Assembly (NCBI GenBank): GCA_003254905.1
Contig: QANU01004362.1
Location: 346,742 to 410,741 of the forward strand
Direction of reading: 5' to 3'
DNA: 64,000 nucleotides
Source: Nissolia schottii
Lineage: Eukaryota > Streptophyta > Magnoliopsida > Fabales > Fabaceae
The stretch's first letter is position 1; every line of letters begins with the position of its first letter. Below the pieces are notes generated by a model. That model saw only the letters and a list, made by a program, of their open reading frames with translations. It had not been told where the DNA came from and did not search any database. Positions 33,352 to 45,574 of the stretch are shown one piece after another. The translations under genes and the position numbers were made by a program.

Positions 33352-36300
33352 ATGGAAGCCAAGCCTCTTCAAGTTGTTCCCTCTTCGCACAACAACTCTT
33401 CTGGTTTCTCTTCCGCTCCCTAGTTATTTTTTTCCCCCATTTTTTCCTTCCCACTACGTTGATGATTCTTTCATTTTTAGTACTTTGTACTTTCTTAGGC
33501 ATGTTTATCTTAAATTCTTCCTCTTTATAAATCTGACTACATGTATTTAAGTAGAAACAACTTCATGGTACTTTCAAACTCTGTCCATGAAAGAAATAAA
33601 TGGGTCTTCAAAGCAAAATCATATGACCATTAGTTCTTATTGCAAGTTTTGATTTTTAATATTTTTAATCCTTCTAGAAAATATGTGTATATAGTTTTTC
33701 TTAAGTACCACTTTGTTAAGGATCAATTATTAAAATGTAGCGTTTATAGAAATGAATTTTTTTTAATTTTGTTAAGACTCAGAATCAGAAATGTATTCTT
33801 ACCTGAAAACCAAAAATACCGTCTTATGCATTTTGTGGTTTTTTTTTTTTCCCAAGGTGAAGAAGGGGGGTGTGGACCCCACAAGGAGATTGACATGGGA
33901 CAAAGGATGGAAGGTGTTGTTGAAATGGAAAGTGTTGTTGGTGTGGTCAAGGAAGAGGAGAAGTCATCATCAAGTTTTGAACTTGATCTCGGGGTTGGTG
34001 CAAATTACACTGCGACAAAACCTGAAGCAGACTCAGAAGAAGCATTAAAACCTGTGATCACAGCATGTAACAACAGGTGCTGCTATTTGTTCACAGAGGC
34101 TCAGAGGTGTGAGCTTGACCATCAAGTTCTCATCTTCAACCATTTTGCCTCTAACCTCCCTCTTCCCCCTCACCACATTCTTGTGGTTCCCTTTTTCAAC
34201 ACTGCTAGTTCTGGTGCTGGAACCCTTGGTTCTGGCTTTGGCAACTTTTGTAAGCAATTTCCAACATATATGTCAGGTTTGTAAAAACTTCTGAATTTCT
34301 TATCATACCCTTTTCAGTTTTATGTGTATATTTATGCGTGTGTGTGTGTAAGCATGTTTTTCTAGTTATTTTTATTTCTCCTTTATTCATGACAGGAGTG
34401 AGGTCCACTTTCTCTGAGTGATTGTTTATTAGAGGATGAGTTAGATTCATGTTTGATTCTGTCTTTGGAATGAATTCGTTGTTTCTTTTGGACTTAATTA
34501 TTGGCAAATTTTGTTTTGTCTCGTACATTTGTTGCAAGAGTTAGCCTAAAAATTTTAGATTTTTTTTTTGGTTTATTGAAAACCATTTTTGGACATTTGT
34601 TGCAAGAGTTGCGCAAATAGTTTTAGATTGTGTTTGGTTTACAGGTTGAAAACCAAACTTTATTCCTACCAAATAGCAACTTTTTCTTTTGGTTCTGCCT
34701 AAGTAATGTATTGAGACTAAAAATCATCTCCAAATGTAACTCAGCATGGTTTTGTCAAATTTTTTGAAATGAATTGATACTTGGTTTGCGTTGCGCACTT
34801 CAAATCATGGTTTAGGGCGTGCAAATTGCAATCGAAGATTCAAACATGGTATTGAATGATTTGCTAGTGGATTTAATTTATTTGAGGCCCCCATTTAGTA
34901 ATTTTCAAATGTTATAATGCAGGCGAAAATCTACAATTTTTTTAAGCTAAGAATGTGTTTATATGATTGAAGACACAATGATGGTTTTTTATTTTTATTT
35001 ATATATATATTTTTTCTGTTGTTAATTCCTGTTCATTTCTGTGTTACAGAATATAGCAGCCAGGGTTATTATCATGGAAATATGGTGGATCCCGAATTGC
35101 ATAGGTGTAGAAGAACCGATGGAAAGAAATGGAGGTGCGGTAAGGCCGTAGTGCCTAATCAGAAGTACTGCGAACGACACATGCACAGAGGCCGGAACCG
35201 TTCAAGAAAGCCTGTGGAAACATCCGAAGTTAACTCTCCTTTCATAACAAAGCCTTGTAGCAAGTTACATAAGAAGGCCTCAAATACAGAATCTTCTGTC
35301 TTGAGTCCAAACCCTTTGAGCATTCGACCTGCTGAAACATCTTCTTGTACCGCATCAAGGAGCCTCGCCATTGCCAATGCCTCGTATACTAACAATAGGC
35401 TAAAAAGTGTCGTATATTCTTCTGATTACAACATTTTGATTGCGGCAGATAACAGAAGTAGCCGGAATATATGCCACAGAGATAACCTGACCAAGAGCAG
35501 TACTGGCAACAACATCGGTGTTAGAAGTGGCGGAAAAGGAAGCATTACCTGTGATAGTAATTGCATCTCTACTGGAATCGGCTTCTCCCCGAGGAGTGTT
35601 CTGCAAAGTAATATTGGTGAGTTTGCAACAATTTATGTGTTTTTCAATATATTTTATTGGGACTAGAGGATTTCAAATGACGATTGAGCCCCCGTCCTCC
35701 TTAAATAACAAACTGTATATCAGCCAATTATTTTTCTCATTAAGTGGGGCCGGATGCTCGGAGTCTAGCTCATCATGTATCTTATATTCAAATGTTTCTT
35801 AATAGTTTCCCTCGGTCCCACTACAAAGACAAAAGAAAATCTATATAACTTAGTTGAGCAAAATGAATATTGTTTGCTGTCTTAGATGTTGTAAGGGGTT
35901 TAATTATGAATTAGTGGAGTATAATAATTTGTACGCTTTCTGATCAATTAATGTAGATGAACTTACCACAATCTCGCTCCCCTGTTGCACGCACATAGCA
36001 CGTGTCACAGATGGCCTCTTCTATAGATTTAAGTGTTGTTGGATGCACCCTTTATTTCTTGCATGCCTGTGGCATTTTCATTGTGGTATTTGAGAATAGC
36101 TGTGTTGATTTCATATTAGGATCAAGTCCAATGATGCTAATTCGGCTTAGTTCAAAATATTAGCTCTGAAATATGCAAAGATTAGTTCTCAAGTAGAGCT
36201 ATGCGTGGGTTTTGCATAAATTAACATGCCATTTGTAAGACTAATGCTGAGTACTGTTTGCTGCAACAAACAACATCGGCTGCATAAAAAAGAGGACACA

Positions 36301-37525
36301 TGACAAATGCATAAGCAGTGTGTGTTTGATTGCATCTAAATATATTGACATTGGTATAAAAAGGGAAAAACAGTTTTTCCTAGGGTGAACATGGGTCGGG
36401 TCGGCTTGACAGGTGACCCATTATTTTTTTTTTAAAAAAACAATTTTTTATAATAAAAATATATTTTTTAATTAAAAAATATATATTATGTTTTGATGCA
36501 TAAAATGATCTTAGGCAAAAAAATCAATAAATCTAAATACTTTTTTTAATATATATAAAATAATAAAAATAATAAAATAAAATGGTGGGTCGGTTTTGAC
36601 AAGTTGGACCCAACACCTGACCCAACACAAGTAATAGGTCAGGTGGGTTTGACCCGTCGAGCCGACCTAANNNNNNNNNNNNNNNNNNNNNNNNNNNNNN
36701 NNNNNNNNNNNNNNNNNNNNNNNNNNNNNNNNNNNNNNNNNNNNNNNNNNNNNNNNNNNNNNNNNNNNNNNNNNNNNNNNNNNNNNNNNNNNNNNNNNNN
36801 NNNNNNNNNNNNNNNNAACCCCCCCCCCCCCCACAGTTTTTCCCTTGCAAAAAATTGACTCTGATGAAAAAGATTAAAAAAAAAAATGTTAACCCTTCAA
36901 ATCCTTGTCCATGTTCAATTTCATTACTTTCCTGGACTTGTATTCTATGTAACTATTTCAGAAAACTGTAACTCTCATTTCTAAAAAATTAATAGTTTGT
37001 GCAACTCTCTTCTTTTCATGTTAATCTTATTAAGCAGTAACCATGAGGGTAGAAGTTTTTCATCAAAAAGCTGATGTAGCTATGTTGCTATTTTTCATTC
37101 CTGTGATTACAGTTTCAGGTTGCAACAATCCATACCTCAATGACAGAAACAGTACAGAACTCGAACCAGGCAGATGCCGAAGAACCGATGGCAAGAAGTG
37201 GCGGTGCAAGAGTGCTGCTCTTCCTGGCCAAAAGTATTGTGCCACACACATGCACAGAGGCGCCAAAAGGCGTTTCGCGGATCATGAACTGGCCACTACT
37301 ATTGCTACTACTTCTGGTGTTACTGATGCACGGTTGCATCACTCTACAGCCTTGACAACCAATATTCAGAAAGCACGTTGCGCAATTCCGAACGCAAATC
37401 TTTCGATGTCAATCCCAGAAAGTGAACCATTGATGCAACGAATCGAGGAGAGTCCTAGCAGGAGCAGTGACACCGACACAACCATCACTGACACCATGAA
37501 TGAGTACAGCTGTGCTTCTTTCTAA
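33352..37525 (+). CDS. GRF9: Growth-regulating factor, GRF9 type, QLQ plus two WRC domains (481 aa)
   Basis: Plant transcription factor controlling organ growth, acting with GIF co-activators. Exons: 33352-33403, 33857-34276, 35050-35616, 37119-37525 (1446 nt; all introns phase 1, GT-AG). The QLQ domain spans about 95-130 ([21 protein letters not shown]100, L104 and Q107 kept, flanks divergent). WRC1 has C177-x9-C187-x10-C198-x2-H201 ([20 protein letters not shown]) followed by basic [11 protein letters not shown]2 has C366-x9-C376-x10-C387-x2-H390. Two WRC domains and a C-terminal TDTTITDT stretch point to the GRF9 subgroup. A miR396 site lies in exon 3. Exon 1 is inferred: ATGGAAGCC joins in frame at a T-tract/AG acceptor; if wrong, translation could start at 33895. 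Intron 3 holds the assembly gap and a hAT-like fragment. Confidence 0.88.
35199..35219 (+). promoter_or_regulatory. miR396 target site in GRF exon 3
   Basis: 21-nt site starting CGTTCAAGAAAGC and ending CTGTGGAA, the standard GRF pairing site for miR396 (one-base bulge near the middle). It codes for the RSRKPVE segment just after WRC1. The matching position after WRC2 in exon 4 lacks it. Confidence 0.93.
36381..36670. mobile_element. hAT-like fragment abutting the gap
   Basis: Begins TAGGGTGAACATGGGTCGGG, contains an AT-rich middle, then GGTGGGTCGG and CAGGTGGGTTTGACCC words. Its far end is lost in the N run. It lies in GRF intron 3. Confidence 0.5.
36671..36816. other. Assembly gap (146 N)
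   Basis: Run of N inside GRF intron 3, followed by a poly-C run. The true length is unknown. Confidence 0.99.
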
Positions 37526-38050
37526 GAAGCTTGTTTTCATGTATCCAAATATGTTTAGTGTTTTACATGAACAAATTTCCCTATTTGGCATTTTGAGATC
37601 AGTTTTTTGTGTAAAGCGAACAATGAAAAAAATGGTTCATGAAGTCTTTTGAGATGTTGACATCACAATATATGATGAATCGAATGTCTCACTTTAAACT
37701 TACGTTGATGTGTGCTTAAAGCATTGTTGTTTGAATTTAAAGTCAACATTTCCACCCACCCAAGTATTATTACTGAATTCTTGTTTGGATTGATGAAACT
37801 TGAAAACTAGAAATTTTATGTATTTATGTAATAATGTTTGCAGATTTAGGCTTATCAATGTGCCATGTACTATGAAATCTTCATTTAACATTTTCACCTA
37901 ACCATTATTTCTTGTTTGGAATAATAAATTTGAAAATTAGAATTTTTATGTATTTTATGTAAATGTTAGCAGAAAATTGCTATTGCTAGAATGCTAGTTT
38001 GCTCAGAAGGAACTTGAAGGAAAGTGAGAAAATCGGAAAAATAACAAAAG
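37526..38050. other. GRF 3' flank
   Basis: Expected 3' UTR followed by AT-rich DNA. The word GAAAATTAGAATTTTTATGTATTTTATGTAA occurs in two similar forms (near 37802 and 37932), a short local repeat. Confidence 0.4.
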
Positions 38051-38124
38051 TGGCGTCGCCCGGACTCGAACCGGAGACCTTCAGTGTGTTAGACTGACGT
38101 GATAACCAACTACACCACGACACC
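38051..38124 (-). tRNA. tRNA-Val (anticodon AAC)
   Basis: Minus-strand cloverleaf. Acceptor GGTGTCG pairs with CGACGCC (one G-T pair), discriminator A. The D region is GTGTAGTTGGTTATCAC (A box), the anticodon stem TCAGT/ACTGA encloses loop CTAACAC, and the T arm contains GGTTCGAGTCC (B box). No intron; 74 nt with the discriminator. CCA is not encoded, as expected for a nuclear gene. Confidence 0.95.
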
Positions 38125-39409
38125 AGTTGTGACAATCTTGCCATTTGTTTTACCCAGTTTTATATATTATTTGACCAATGATTGAAATACCATTTACCTT
38201 TTGGGATGAAATACGTACGACTTGGTAGGGACACTAAGAATAAACGACAAGTGAGTGGCAACGGACAATCTCTCTAATAAGAAGAAAGAATTTCCAAAAT
38301 CCAACATTGGTCACACTTGGTGAGGTATAGTTGAAGAAATCAATAAAACTGTTAAGGATTGTGCTCCAACCATTTATAACTTGACATTCTTGTTAAGAAT
38401 TGAGATCACTTATTTTAATTTTCTGTCCAACTCACGTATTGACAAGTTATCATTATTAAAATAAAACTGCCGATGATTCTTTTAAAAATCAACTCTAGAT
38501 ATACCTATTACTTACAACAATCTTTTTATTAGTGGACAGAAAATGATACACATAATTGAGATAAGACGATTCTTTTCTTTAGTTTTGTGAGCCCACCTAG
38601 GCAAAACACAATCTTGATCAGTACTTTATAAGTTCTTAATTATTTTTCATTTACGTGTTTAAAATCAAAGTGTCTTCCATTTAAAATAGTGAGAGACACA
38701 ATCTTGGTCATTACTTCTTAAGTTTCTAATTATTTTTCATTTACATGTTTAATGATTAAAGTGTCTTCCGGTTAGAATAGTGAAAGAACTTGAGGGACTA
38801 TTTTGTACCTCGATACATTTTTTCTTTGGCTATGATGATATCTTACCATGTTATATTGTATTATCCTTCTATGCACATAATTATACTATCTCAAAGATAA
38901 ACTACTAATGACTCAAGTGTTCGTTTGCCTTGAATGCCTCCGCCTTAGTTGGCTAAAAGATAAAACTCAAGAAAATCAAGTGAAAAAGAAAGAAATAAAC
39001 TACAAAAAAAACAAACAAACAATACTCTGAATGAAATTTTATGATCTGACGAGCAATTGAGTTTCCTTTTAGTTTGGTCATGTACTCTATAGAAATGCAT
39101 ATTATTGTCGATTCTTGATGTTCAAATAATGAGATTGTATCTACAAGCTAGGCACCAGAAAACATGCATTTCGAACATAGTATCAAACTATAAGCATGTT
39201 CCAACTTAAAAATTCTTGTGTTATTGTGTTTGAAAAGGATTTGTCTTGTCCTGCTTAGATGCATTTCTCTAGAAAAATTTAGATGACCAACATAGTCAAA
39301 GATAAAGATTCAGACAAACAAAAGACCAATGAATATTTGTGCACGGGCACATTTGCTCACTCCAAATAGCCTCTGGCATTATTATTTTCAACAAGGGCAG
39401 TGCACAGTT
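38125..39409. other. Intergenic DNA between tRNA-Val and NDUFA8
   Basis: AT-rich. CACAATCTTG(A/G)TCA(G/T)TACTT is duplicated near 38609 and 38698 as part of a roughly 90-bp local repeat. No gene seen. Confidence 0.45.
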
Positions 39410-42400
39410 TCAATCCAAAGAACATTTTTTCTCGAATGCTTCCTGCTCTTTGCGGCACAGGTCGAACTCGTTTGTGTGGTAGTACATGCAGCCAACATAG
39501 TCATCCATCTCCTTTGTGCACTTTTGGTGTAGATCCTTGAGACTGCAGAACATGCATTCAATCAGTATCATTCAGCACTTCTTGAGGACAAAATCTAAAT
39601 GTGTACATGCATAGAACACATAAGGCAATGATAGGAAGACATAAACACTAAGGAAGACAAACACTTACTGTAATTCTCTTCTCTTCTTAATGAAATTCTT
39701 CTTTTATCCAAAAAATAAACACTTAGGAATCATTAGACTGAAAATTGCTATTAAGGTGTATATAAGATATTAAAAAAAAAAAAAAAAAACAAAAACTTAA
39801 TGTGTATGAGAGAACAAACATTTAATCAGTTAGAAATGAAAATCTGTGTATCGTCGTGCGCTTAAGTATCATTATGGAGAAATTACATTACTTGTAAGTG
39901 TAATGGAGAATGCATCAGGCAGTCATAACTCATGATAACCATAAAGGTTTCCTCTCTATCCAGTGAAAAACAGAAAACTCCTCTCAAAGGCCACGGAGCC
40001 ATCCAATAAAATTTTCAGTTAGGTATTTACTGTTTATCACATGTTAAATAGACTAAGCCCAAAAGAATCAGGAGCTTTGCAATCATCAAAATCTGAAAAT
40101 AAATAGAGTAATACCAGCAGCAAGCAGCTGATGGTCCATCCTCATTATTATTGCTATCATTTTACAATCAACCATATGGTACCTCTAAGTTAAGTGATAT
40201 TACAACTTCAATATGTGACCATAGGCGGCACTAGTGAACAAAATTGCATCTATGGATTCAGTAGTATGAGAGTAAAATCAGCAATAAGAAAAGATGATGA
40301 AGTCTCATGACAAGTAAATACACAAACAAGTTGATGTGTAATATGGCAGTTGAAACCGGCAACACAACTTCCAAGTTCTAATACGGCAACGAGGGAGGCA
40401 AAGAGCCATATTCCATATGTTTCTAGTATCAACAAAAATAACCCCATACTATATGGTCATTTATCAAGTAGACAAATAGAAAAGGATAAAGGGGGGGTAT
40501 AAAGGGTTTATGACAATTTTTTATGGTCTAAAGGGAAAGGACAATGAATAACCGATGTCAATTCTACACAATCCACAGTAATTCACTTTTTTAAAATAAA
40601 AAAATTACACAGTTATTGCTAATCTTCTCAATTCTCAGAAATAAGATGAATAGGAGCTGCTGAAAGATCAGAAAAAGTTGAATATGCACCCTTCCATTCC
40701 TTGGTCCCTTGATTCAATGGAATTTCCAAGGTAATAATCAATTAATAGTACAAGATTTAGTTAGGGTTTGAAGCAATTCAGTTAGAATTAGAATCCAAAC
40801 TTCATCATCAAAAGAAAAATCCATATCAATTGACTCCCAACAAAACACCATATTGCCAATGGATTGAATCTCGGGTTACATTTAAAGTATGCTGGTAGTG
40901 GTCGAGATTTTTGAACTATAAAATCGTGTTTTCATTTTAAAATATCTTATAAAGAAAGATATCACTATCATTATGAAGGAATATTCAATCAACTATTAAA
41001 TCTGAACTGTTATAGATATTCACTAATCAAATAAAATCAGCGGCATGCCAAAATCATTGTTTAAGATAAGCCATAGCACTCTGCAAAGAACATGAAGAAA
41101 TTCCACCCTAAACAATCGCAAATAGGCACTTAAATGCCATGAATAACTATGGCCTGCAAAGAGAAAACGTACTTCATATACATTCAATTTGGCCAAATTC
41201 CCTCACCAATGTCTTGGTACCTCGTTTTTAGGAAGAGAAAAGACTATGATGAACAATGCACACAACCAGAAGAAGAAGAAAAATCGCCAGGATTTTGACA
41301 GAATTCAGCCAGGTCCAAAGATGATTNAACACAACTTCCAAGTTCTAATACGGCAACGAAGGAGGCAAAGAGCCATATTCCATATGTTTCTAGTATCAAC
41401 AAAAATAACCCCATACTATAAAGTCATTTATCAAGTAGACAAATAGAAAAGGAGGGGGGTATAAAGGGTATATGACAATTTTTTATGGTCTAAAGGAAAG
41501 GACAATGAATAACAGATGTCAATTCTACACAATCCACAGCAATTCACTTTTTTTAAAATAAAAAAAATTACAGTGTTATTGCTAATCTTCTCAATTCTCA
41601 GAAATAAGATGAATAGGAACTGCTGAAAGATCAGGAAAGTTGAATATGCACTCTTCCATTCCTTGGTCCCTTGACTCAATGGAATTTCCAAGGTAATAAT
41701 CAATTAATAGTACAACATTTAGTTAGGTTTGAAGCAACTTAGAATTAGAATCCAAACTTCATCATCAACAGAAAAATCCATATCAATTGACTCCAACAAA
41801 ACACCATATTGCCAATGGATTGAATCTTGGGTTACATTTCAAGTAAGCTGGTAGTGGTCGAGATTTTCGAACTATAAAATCGTGTTTTCATTTTAAAATA
41901 TCTTATAAAGAAAGACATCATTATCATTATGAAGGAATATTCAATCAACTATTAAATCTGAACTGTTATAGATATTCACTAATCTAATAAAATCAGAAGC
42001 ATGCCAAAATCATTGTTTAAGATAAGCCATAGCACTCTGCAAAGAACATGAAGAAATTCCACCCTAAACAATTGCAAATAGGCACTTAAATGCCATGAAT
42101 AATTATGGCCAGCAAAGAGAAAACGTACTTCATATACATTCAATTTGGCCAAATTCCCTCACCAATGTCTTGGCACCTAGTTTTTAGGAAGAGAAAAGAC
42201 TATGATGAACAATGCACACAACCAGAAGAAGAAGAAAAATCGCCGGGATTTTGACAGAATTCAGCCAGATCCAAAGATGATTGTTGGATAAAGTATTAAC
42301 AAATCACTCACACATCCACCAGTCAACAAGCATGCTAAAATCATTCTAGCAGAACAGTTCTGATTATTGACTGTTTTTTCAGATAATAGTATACACACAC

Positions 42401-43271
42401 TGAATGAGGGGTCAACAAATCCAGTCCATGATTTCTGCTCTTCATGCAAGAGTAGTTAATACCAAACCAATACACCCCCTCCCCCTCTTAAAAAAAAAAA
42501 AGAAGAAAAATAAGAACTTGAATATAACTTCAGTAATGCTGCCAATCTCCTATGTAGCATGTAGGTTTGAAGTATTAGTTTTAAACCTACTGTACTCGGT
42601 TCGAGACCAGCCAAAAAGCATCAATAACTTCAGTAATGCTACTAGAATATTCAATTTTTTTTAATATATAACAGAAAACGCCCTGCTAGCATGCCTTTGA
42701 GCCGGTGATTAGTTAAACAGTCCACTTGAGCTGTTGTTTTAGTAATACAAAAGGGCGTGAAAGTGGCTTTACAATTATAATTCCTTCTCCTCAAATATTA
42801 CAACACACTCTAAAACCTAACCGCAACTTATTGATGATAAAGAGCAAAACAATGCCATAAACTTTGGTTCCAAAATATCAGAAATGCTCCCATTATTAAC
42901 CTCTATTTTGTTCAGCCAAATAGAACACAATGGAATTAAGGAACCATCTACCGTTTCAAAATCATAAAAAAGAAAAATCTAAAAAATAAATAAAAGAAAC
43001 AAGCTTTCGTTTCATCTTTTCCCCGATCATCTTCTCATATACCAAAAAATGAAAAATCAGAAAATCAGAAAAGAGAAACTCACAGGCCAAGGACGCATCG
43101 CGTAACGTCACGCCCCTTATCGAGGCACTTTTCAGGGTTCTGATCCTTCTTCTTGCACTTGATGAACTCCACGTTCTCCGTGTGGCACCTCACCCCAATG
43201 TGCTTCGACGACGCCATCAGCACCGACGACGTCGGGATCGGGTTCCCCGCAGCGTCCACCGCGCTCGCCAT
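39410..43271 (-). CDS. NDUFA8: Complex I subunit NDUFA8-like, CHCH protein (106 aa)
   Basis: Accessory subunit of mitochondrial NADH:ubiquinone oxidoreductase, imported to the intermembrane space and folded through disulfides. Exon 1 is 43084-43271 and exon 2 is 39410-39542 (188 + 133 nt), joined in frame across a 3.54-kb GT-AG intron (GGCCT|gtgagt ... ctgcag|TCTCAAGG). The N-terminal part reads DAAGNPIPTSSVLMASSKHI, then C-x9-C spaced cysteines in RCHTENVEFIKCKKKDQNPE and KCLDKGRDVTRC. Exon 2 gives LKDLHQKCTKEMDDYVGCMY and NEFDLCRKEQEAFEKKCSLD then stop. Length and cysteine spacing fit plant NDUFA8. The intron contains a tandem duplication with an N at its junction, so its true length is doubtful. 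Confidence 0.93.
40361..42282. repeat. Tandem duplication with single N at the junction (NDUFA8 intron)
   Basis: Copy 1 is 40361-41326 and copy 2 is 41328-42282. Both start AACACAACTTCCAAGTTC and end CCAAAGATGATT. The N is at 41327. Copies differ by small indels and scattered substitutions (roughly 3% by eye), consistent with two haplotypes or an older duplication. Confidence 0.9.
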
Positions 43272-43880
43272 GTCCGAATCCTGTTTGGTTCCCGAGGAAA
43301 CGAAAAGAAAAAAACCACTGTGAAACGGGAAAATACAAAGAAAGAAAGAAAAAATTGAAATGTGATTAAGGACCCTTTACCTTGAATTGTAGTATTAATT
43401 TTGTGGATGGATTTGTGAATAGAGAGGAATGGAGGAGAACACAATGAAGATTAGGGCAGTGTGTTTGTTGCGAGTGAGGTGTGTGCCCTCGGATGGTGGC
43501 GGAAATGCTAAAATGCGCCGCGAGGTGGACGAGACACTCAAGGGTACTTTCGTACTTGCACTTAAAACTGCATTTTTTTAATTAAGTTTTTTGCCCTTAA
43601 TTTTTAGCACACATTGTGTCTGTTTAATATATATGCCTATCATTATGTCAAACAATGAATTTTTCTCCATGTCGTAATCGTATGATAATTTATTATTTGA
43701 CAATCATATATGGAATTATTAAAGCGGCATATTATCTACTATGTTTTGATTACACGTGAGTCTCATAATTAGTTAGGTACATCACATGTCAAATTTTATT
43801 AATGTGTTTATGTCGTGTGTTTTTATTAACGAGATGAATATAAACGATAAATTTAACAACCTTAAACCCTAAATTATTGG
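43272..43880. other. NDUFA8 5' flank
   Basis: 43272-43500 is the probable 5' UTR and promoter of the minus-strand gene; beyond it the sequence is AT-rich with no feature. Confidence 0.45.
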
Positions 43881-44144
43881 CAGATATATGCTGGTAAATT
43901 TATCATTTATATCATTTATTATCTAATATTTATCAGCAGATTATCCGTCAGTAATGTGTTGACACTAATTTACGTCAATATATGCCCGCGGATCATTATT
44001 TGCTGGTAAATACGATGATCTTCACCAAAATACTTGTGAAAAACATTTATTGATAGATTGAAGGCATAAAATCAGCTGGTAATGTCGATCGGGGGATATA
44101 TTTATCAGTAAAATTTATCGATAGAAAACATTTTTCTAGTAGTG
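43881..44144. mobile_element. CACTA-like 3' terminal fragment
   Basis: Repeated CTGGTAAAT/TTTATCAG words on both strands, then an end TTTTTCTAGTAGTG, close to the reverse complement of the CACTACAAGAAAA terminus. No partner end or TSD found. Confidence 0.4.
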
Positions 44145-44840
44145 TCCCCTGCCTTCTTTAATGGGTTTGAGACTACTGTTTGCCTGTTACTTATTGGAAA
44201 GAAAAACTCCAATAATCACCCTTTTACGTATTGTGATTCAATTGTTTGCATTACTTAAGATCTGCTTCTTTCTAATTAAGAAGAGAAAACTCCAATTGAA
44301 CCAAGTGTAACTAACAATTATCATTTTACTTAACAGTTTACCATAATGCTCCTGCTTATATCCTTAAATATACTTAACTAATTATTAGGATTGTATCAAT
44401 ATTCCCCCTTCAAATCAACCTTACTGTCAAGGTTGCAAACAAAACAATTTACCCCTAATTACAATCAACTATTTCCTATCAATTATTGCTAACTAAGTAT
44501 CCTACCATGCAATAAAATCCTACGGCCCCATTTGGTAAAATGCATAAGGCATAGTAGTATTAGGCCTGATAGTATAAGGTTTGATAAATGCGTTATATAA
44601 ATTATTATATTATCTAATGTTTGGTGCGCCACATGTAACTCTCGACTACCTTACTCAATCACTTCTCTCAACTATGGGGTTTCAAGAATTGAGTAAAATT
44701 TATTAAATTCTGCTCTTAAATTAAATCAAGTGTAAGATTTCTATTGAAGATGTGCCCAAAAAAAAAAGGAGNACCAAATCTCATTGTTTGAAACTTGAAT
44801 TAAAGAAGTAAGACCCACTAGTCAAGCCCAATTTAAATAA
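44145..44840. other. Unassigned AT-rich stretch
   Basis: Includes CCCCATTTGGTAAAATGC near 44525, which looks like a MITE terminus, and an N at 44772. No gene. Confidence 0.4.
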
Positions 44841-45229
44841 AGGTTTTGTATTTGGAAAACTTTCCTGGATTGGGTGTGGCTCATAGTCATGACCAAATAT
44901 TCCTTCCAAGTATTTTGGGACCAGCAGCCCACAAGAAGACACAACCGACAAGGGCGTTGCTGTAGCCATTCTTCTTCCCCCTTTGCCTTCCTCTCCCACC
45001 CGTTCTCGTCGATTCTATTTCTTGCACGTGTCTTCACTTTCACTAGATTCTATACCCGCGCCATGCGCGATGAAGACGGACTCTGTGATTACTATGGGCT
45101 ACATCATGCTCTAAATCGTTGCACCACATATTCTTTGCCCTGCATATGTATTTTGGTACATAGTCAAGGTCCTCTTCTCCTCAACCACACCCCAAGGTGA
45201 AATCTCATCTTAGATACCATGTCTGATAA

Positions 45230-45345
45230 ATGCTTCGGACTCTTGGACCATGACAGCTCCAAGTGTTCAAGCTTGTTGCGGCACGGCACATAACTGATGA
45301 GGGCAATGCCTTAGTATCTGCAATATTTAAGAGCAAAGCATGCAT
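45230..45345 (-). pseudogene. TNL leucine-rich-repeat fragment (also in copy 2 at about 46146-46261)
   Basis: CACCATGAC..GTTCAAG, CTTGTTGCGGCA and GATGAGGGCAATGCCT words match the LRR part of the resistance-gene remnant near 47226-47345 in the same orientation. It is an isolated fragment. Confidence 0.55.
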
Positions 45346-45401
45346 TAACTTTCCATTTTTTTCAGGATATAGCTACTATACCATATCTTAGCTTCAACTT
45401 G

Positions 45402-45574
45402 TATAGTTAACCATAGTTAGTTGTTAGCCGCAGTTAGTTGTTAGTTATGGTTAAAAGTCAGTTATCATTATTTTGCTTCTCATTCAAGTGTAATATATAA
45501 ACACTCTCTATATATATAGAATCATTTCAATCAATGAATTCAAAAGTAACATTTTTCAATATGGTATCAGTAGA
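45402..45574 (+). mobile_element. LTR plus PBS fragment (also at 46318-46490)
   Basis: A promoter-like LTR tail (TATAGTTAACCATAGTTAG ... CTCTATATATATAGAATC ... ATTTTTCAATA) is followed directly by TGGTATCAG, the initiator-tRNA primer word, but continuing TAGAC and not AGC. The left border is inferred. No internal domain or second LTR is present. Confidence 0.55.

Noticed and set aside
34109-34249. Strong GTAAGC donor at 34250 as the main end of GRF exon 2
   Set aside because: Joining to the exon at 35050 creates TAA at the junction; the donor at 34277 keeps the frame into WRC1. Kept only as a possible alternative isoform.
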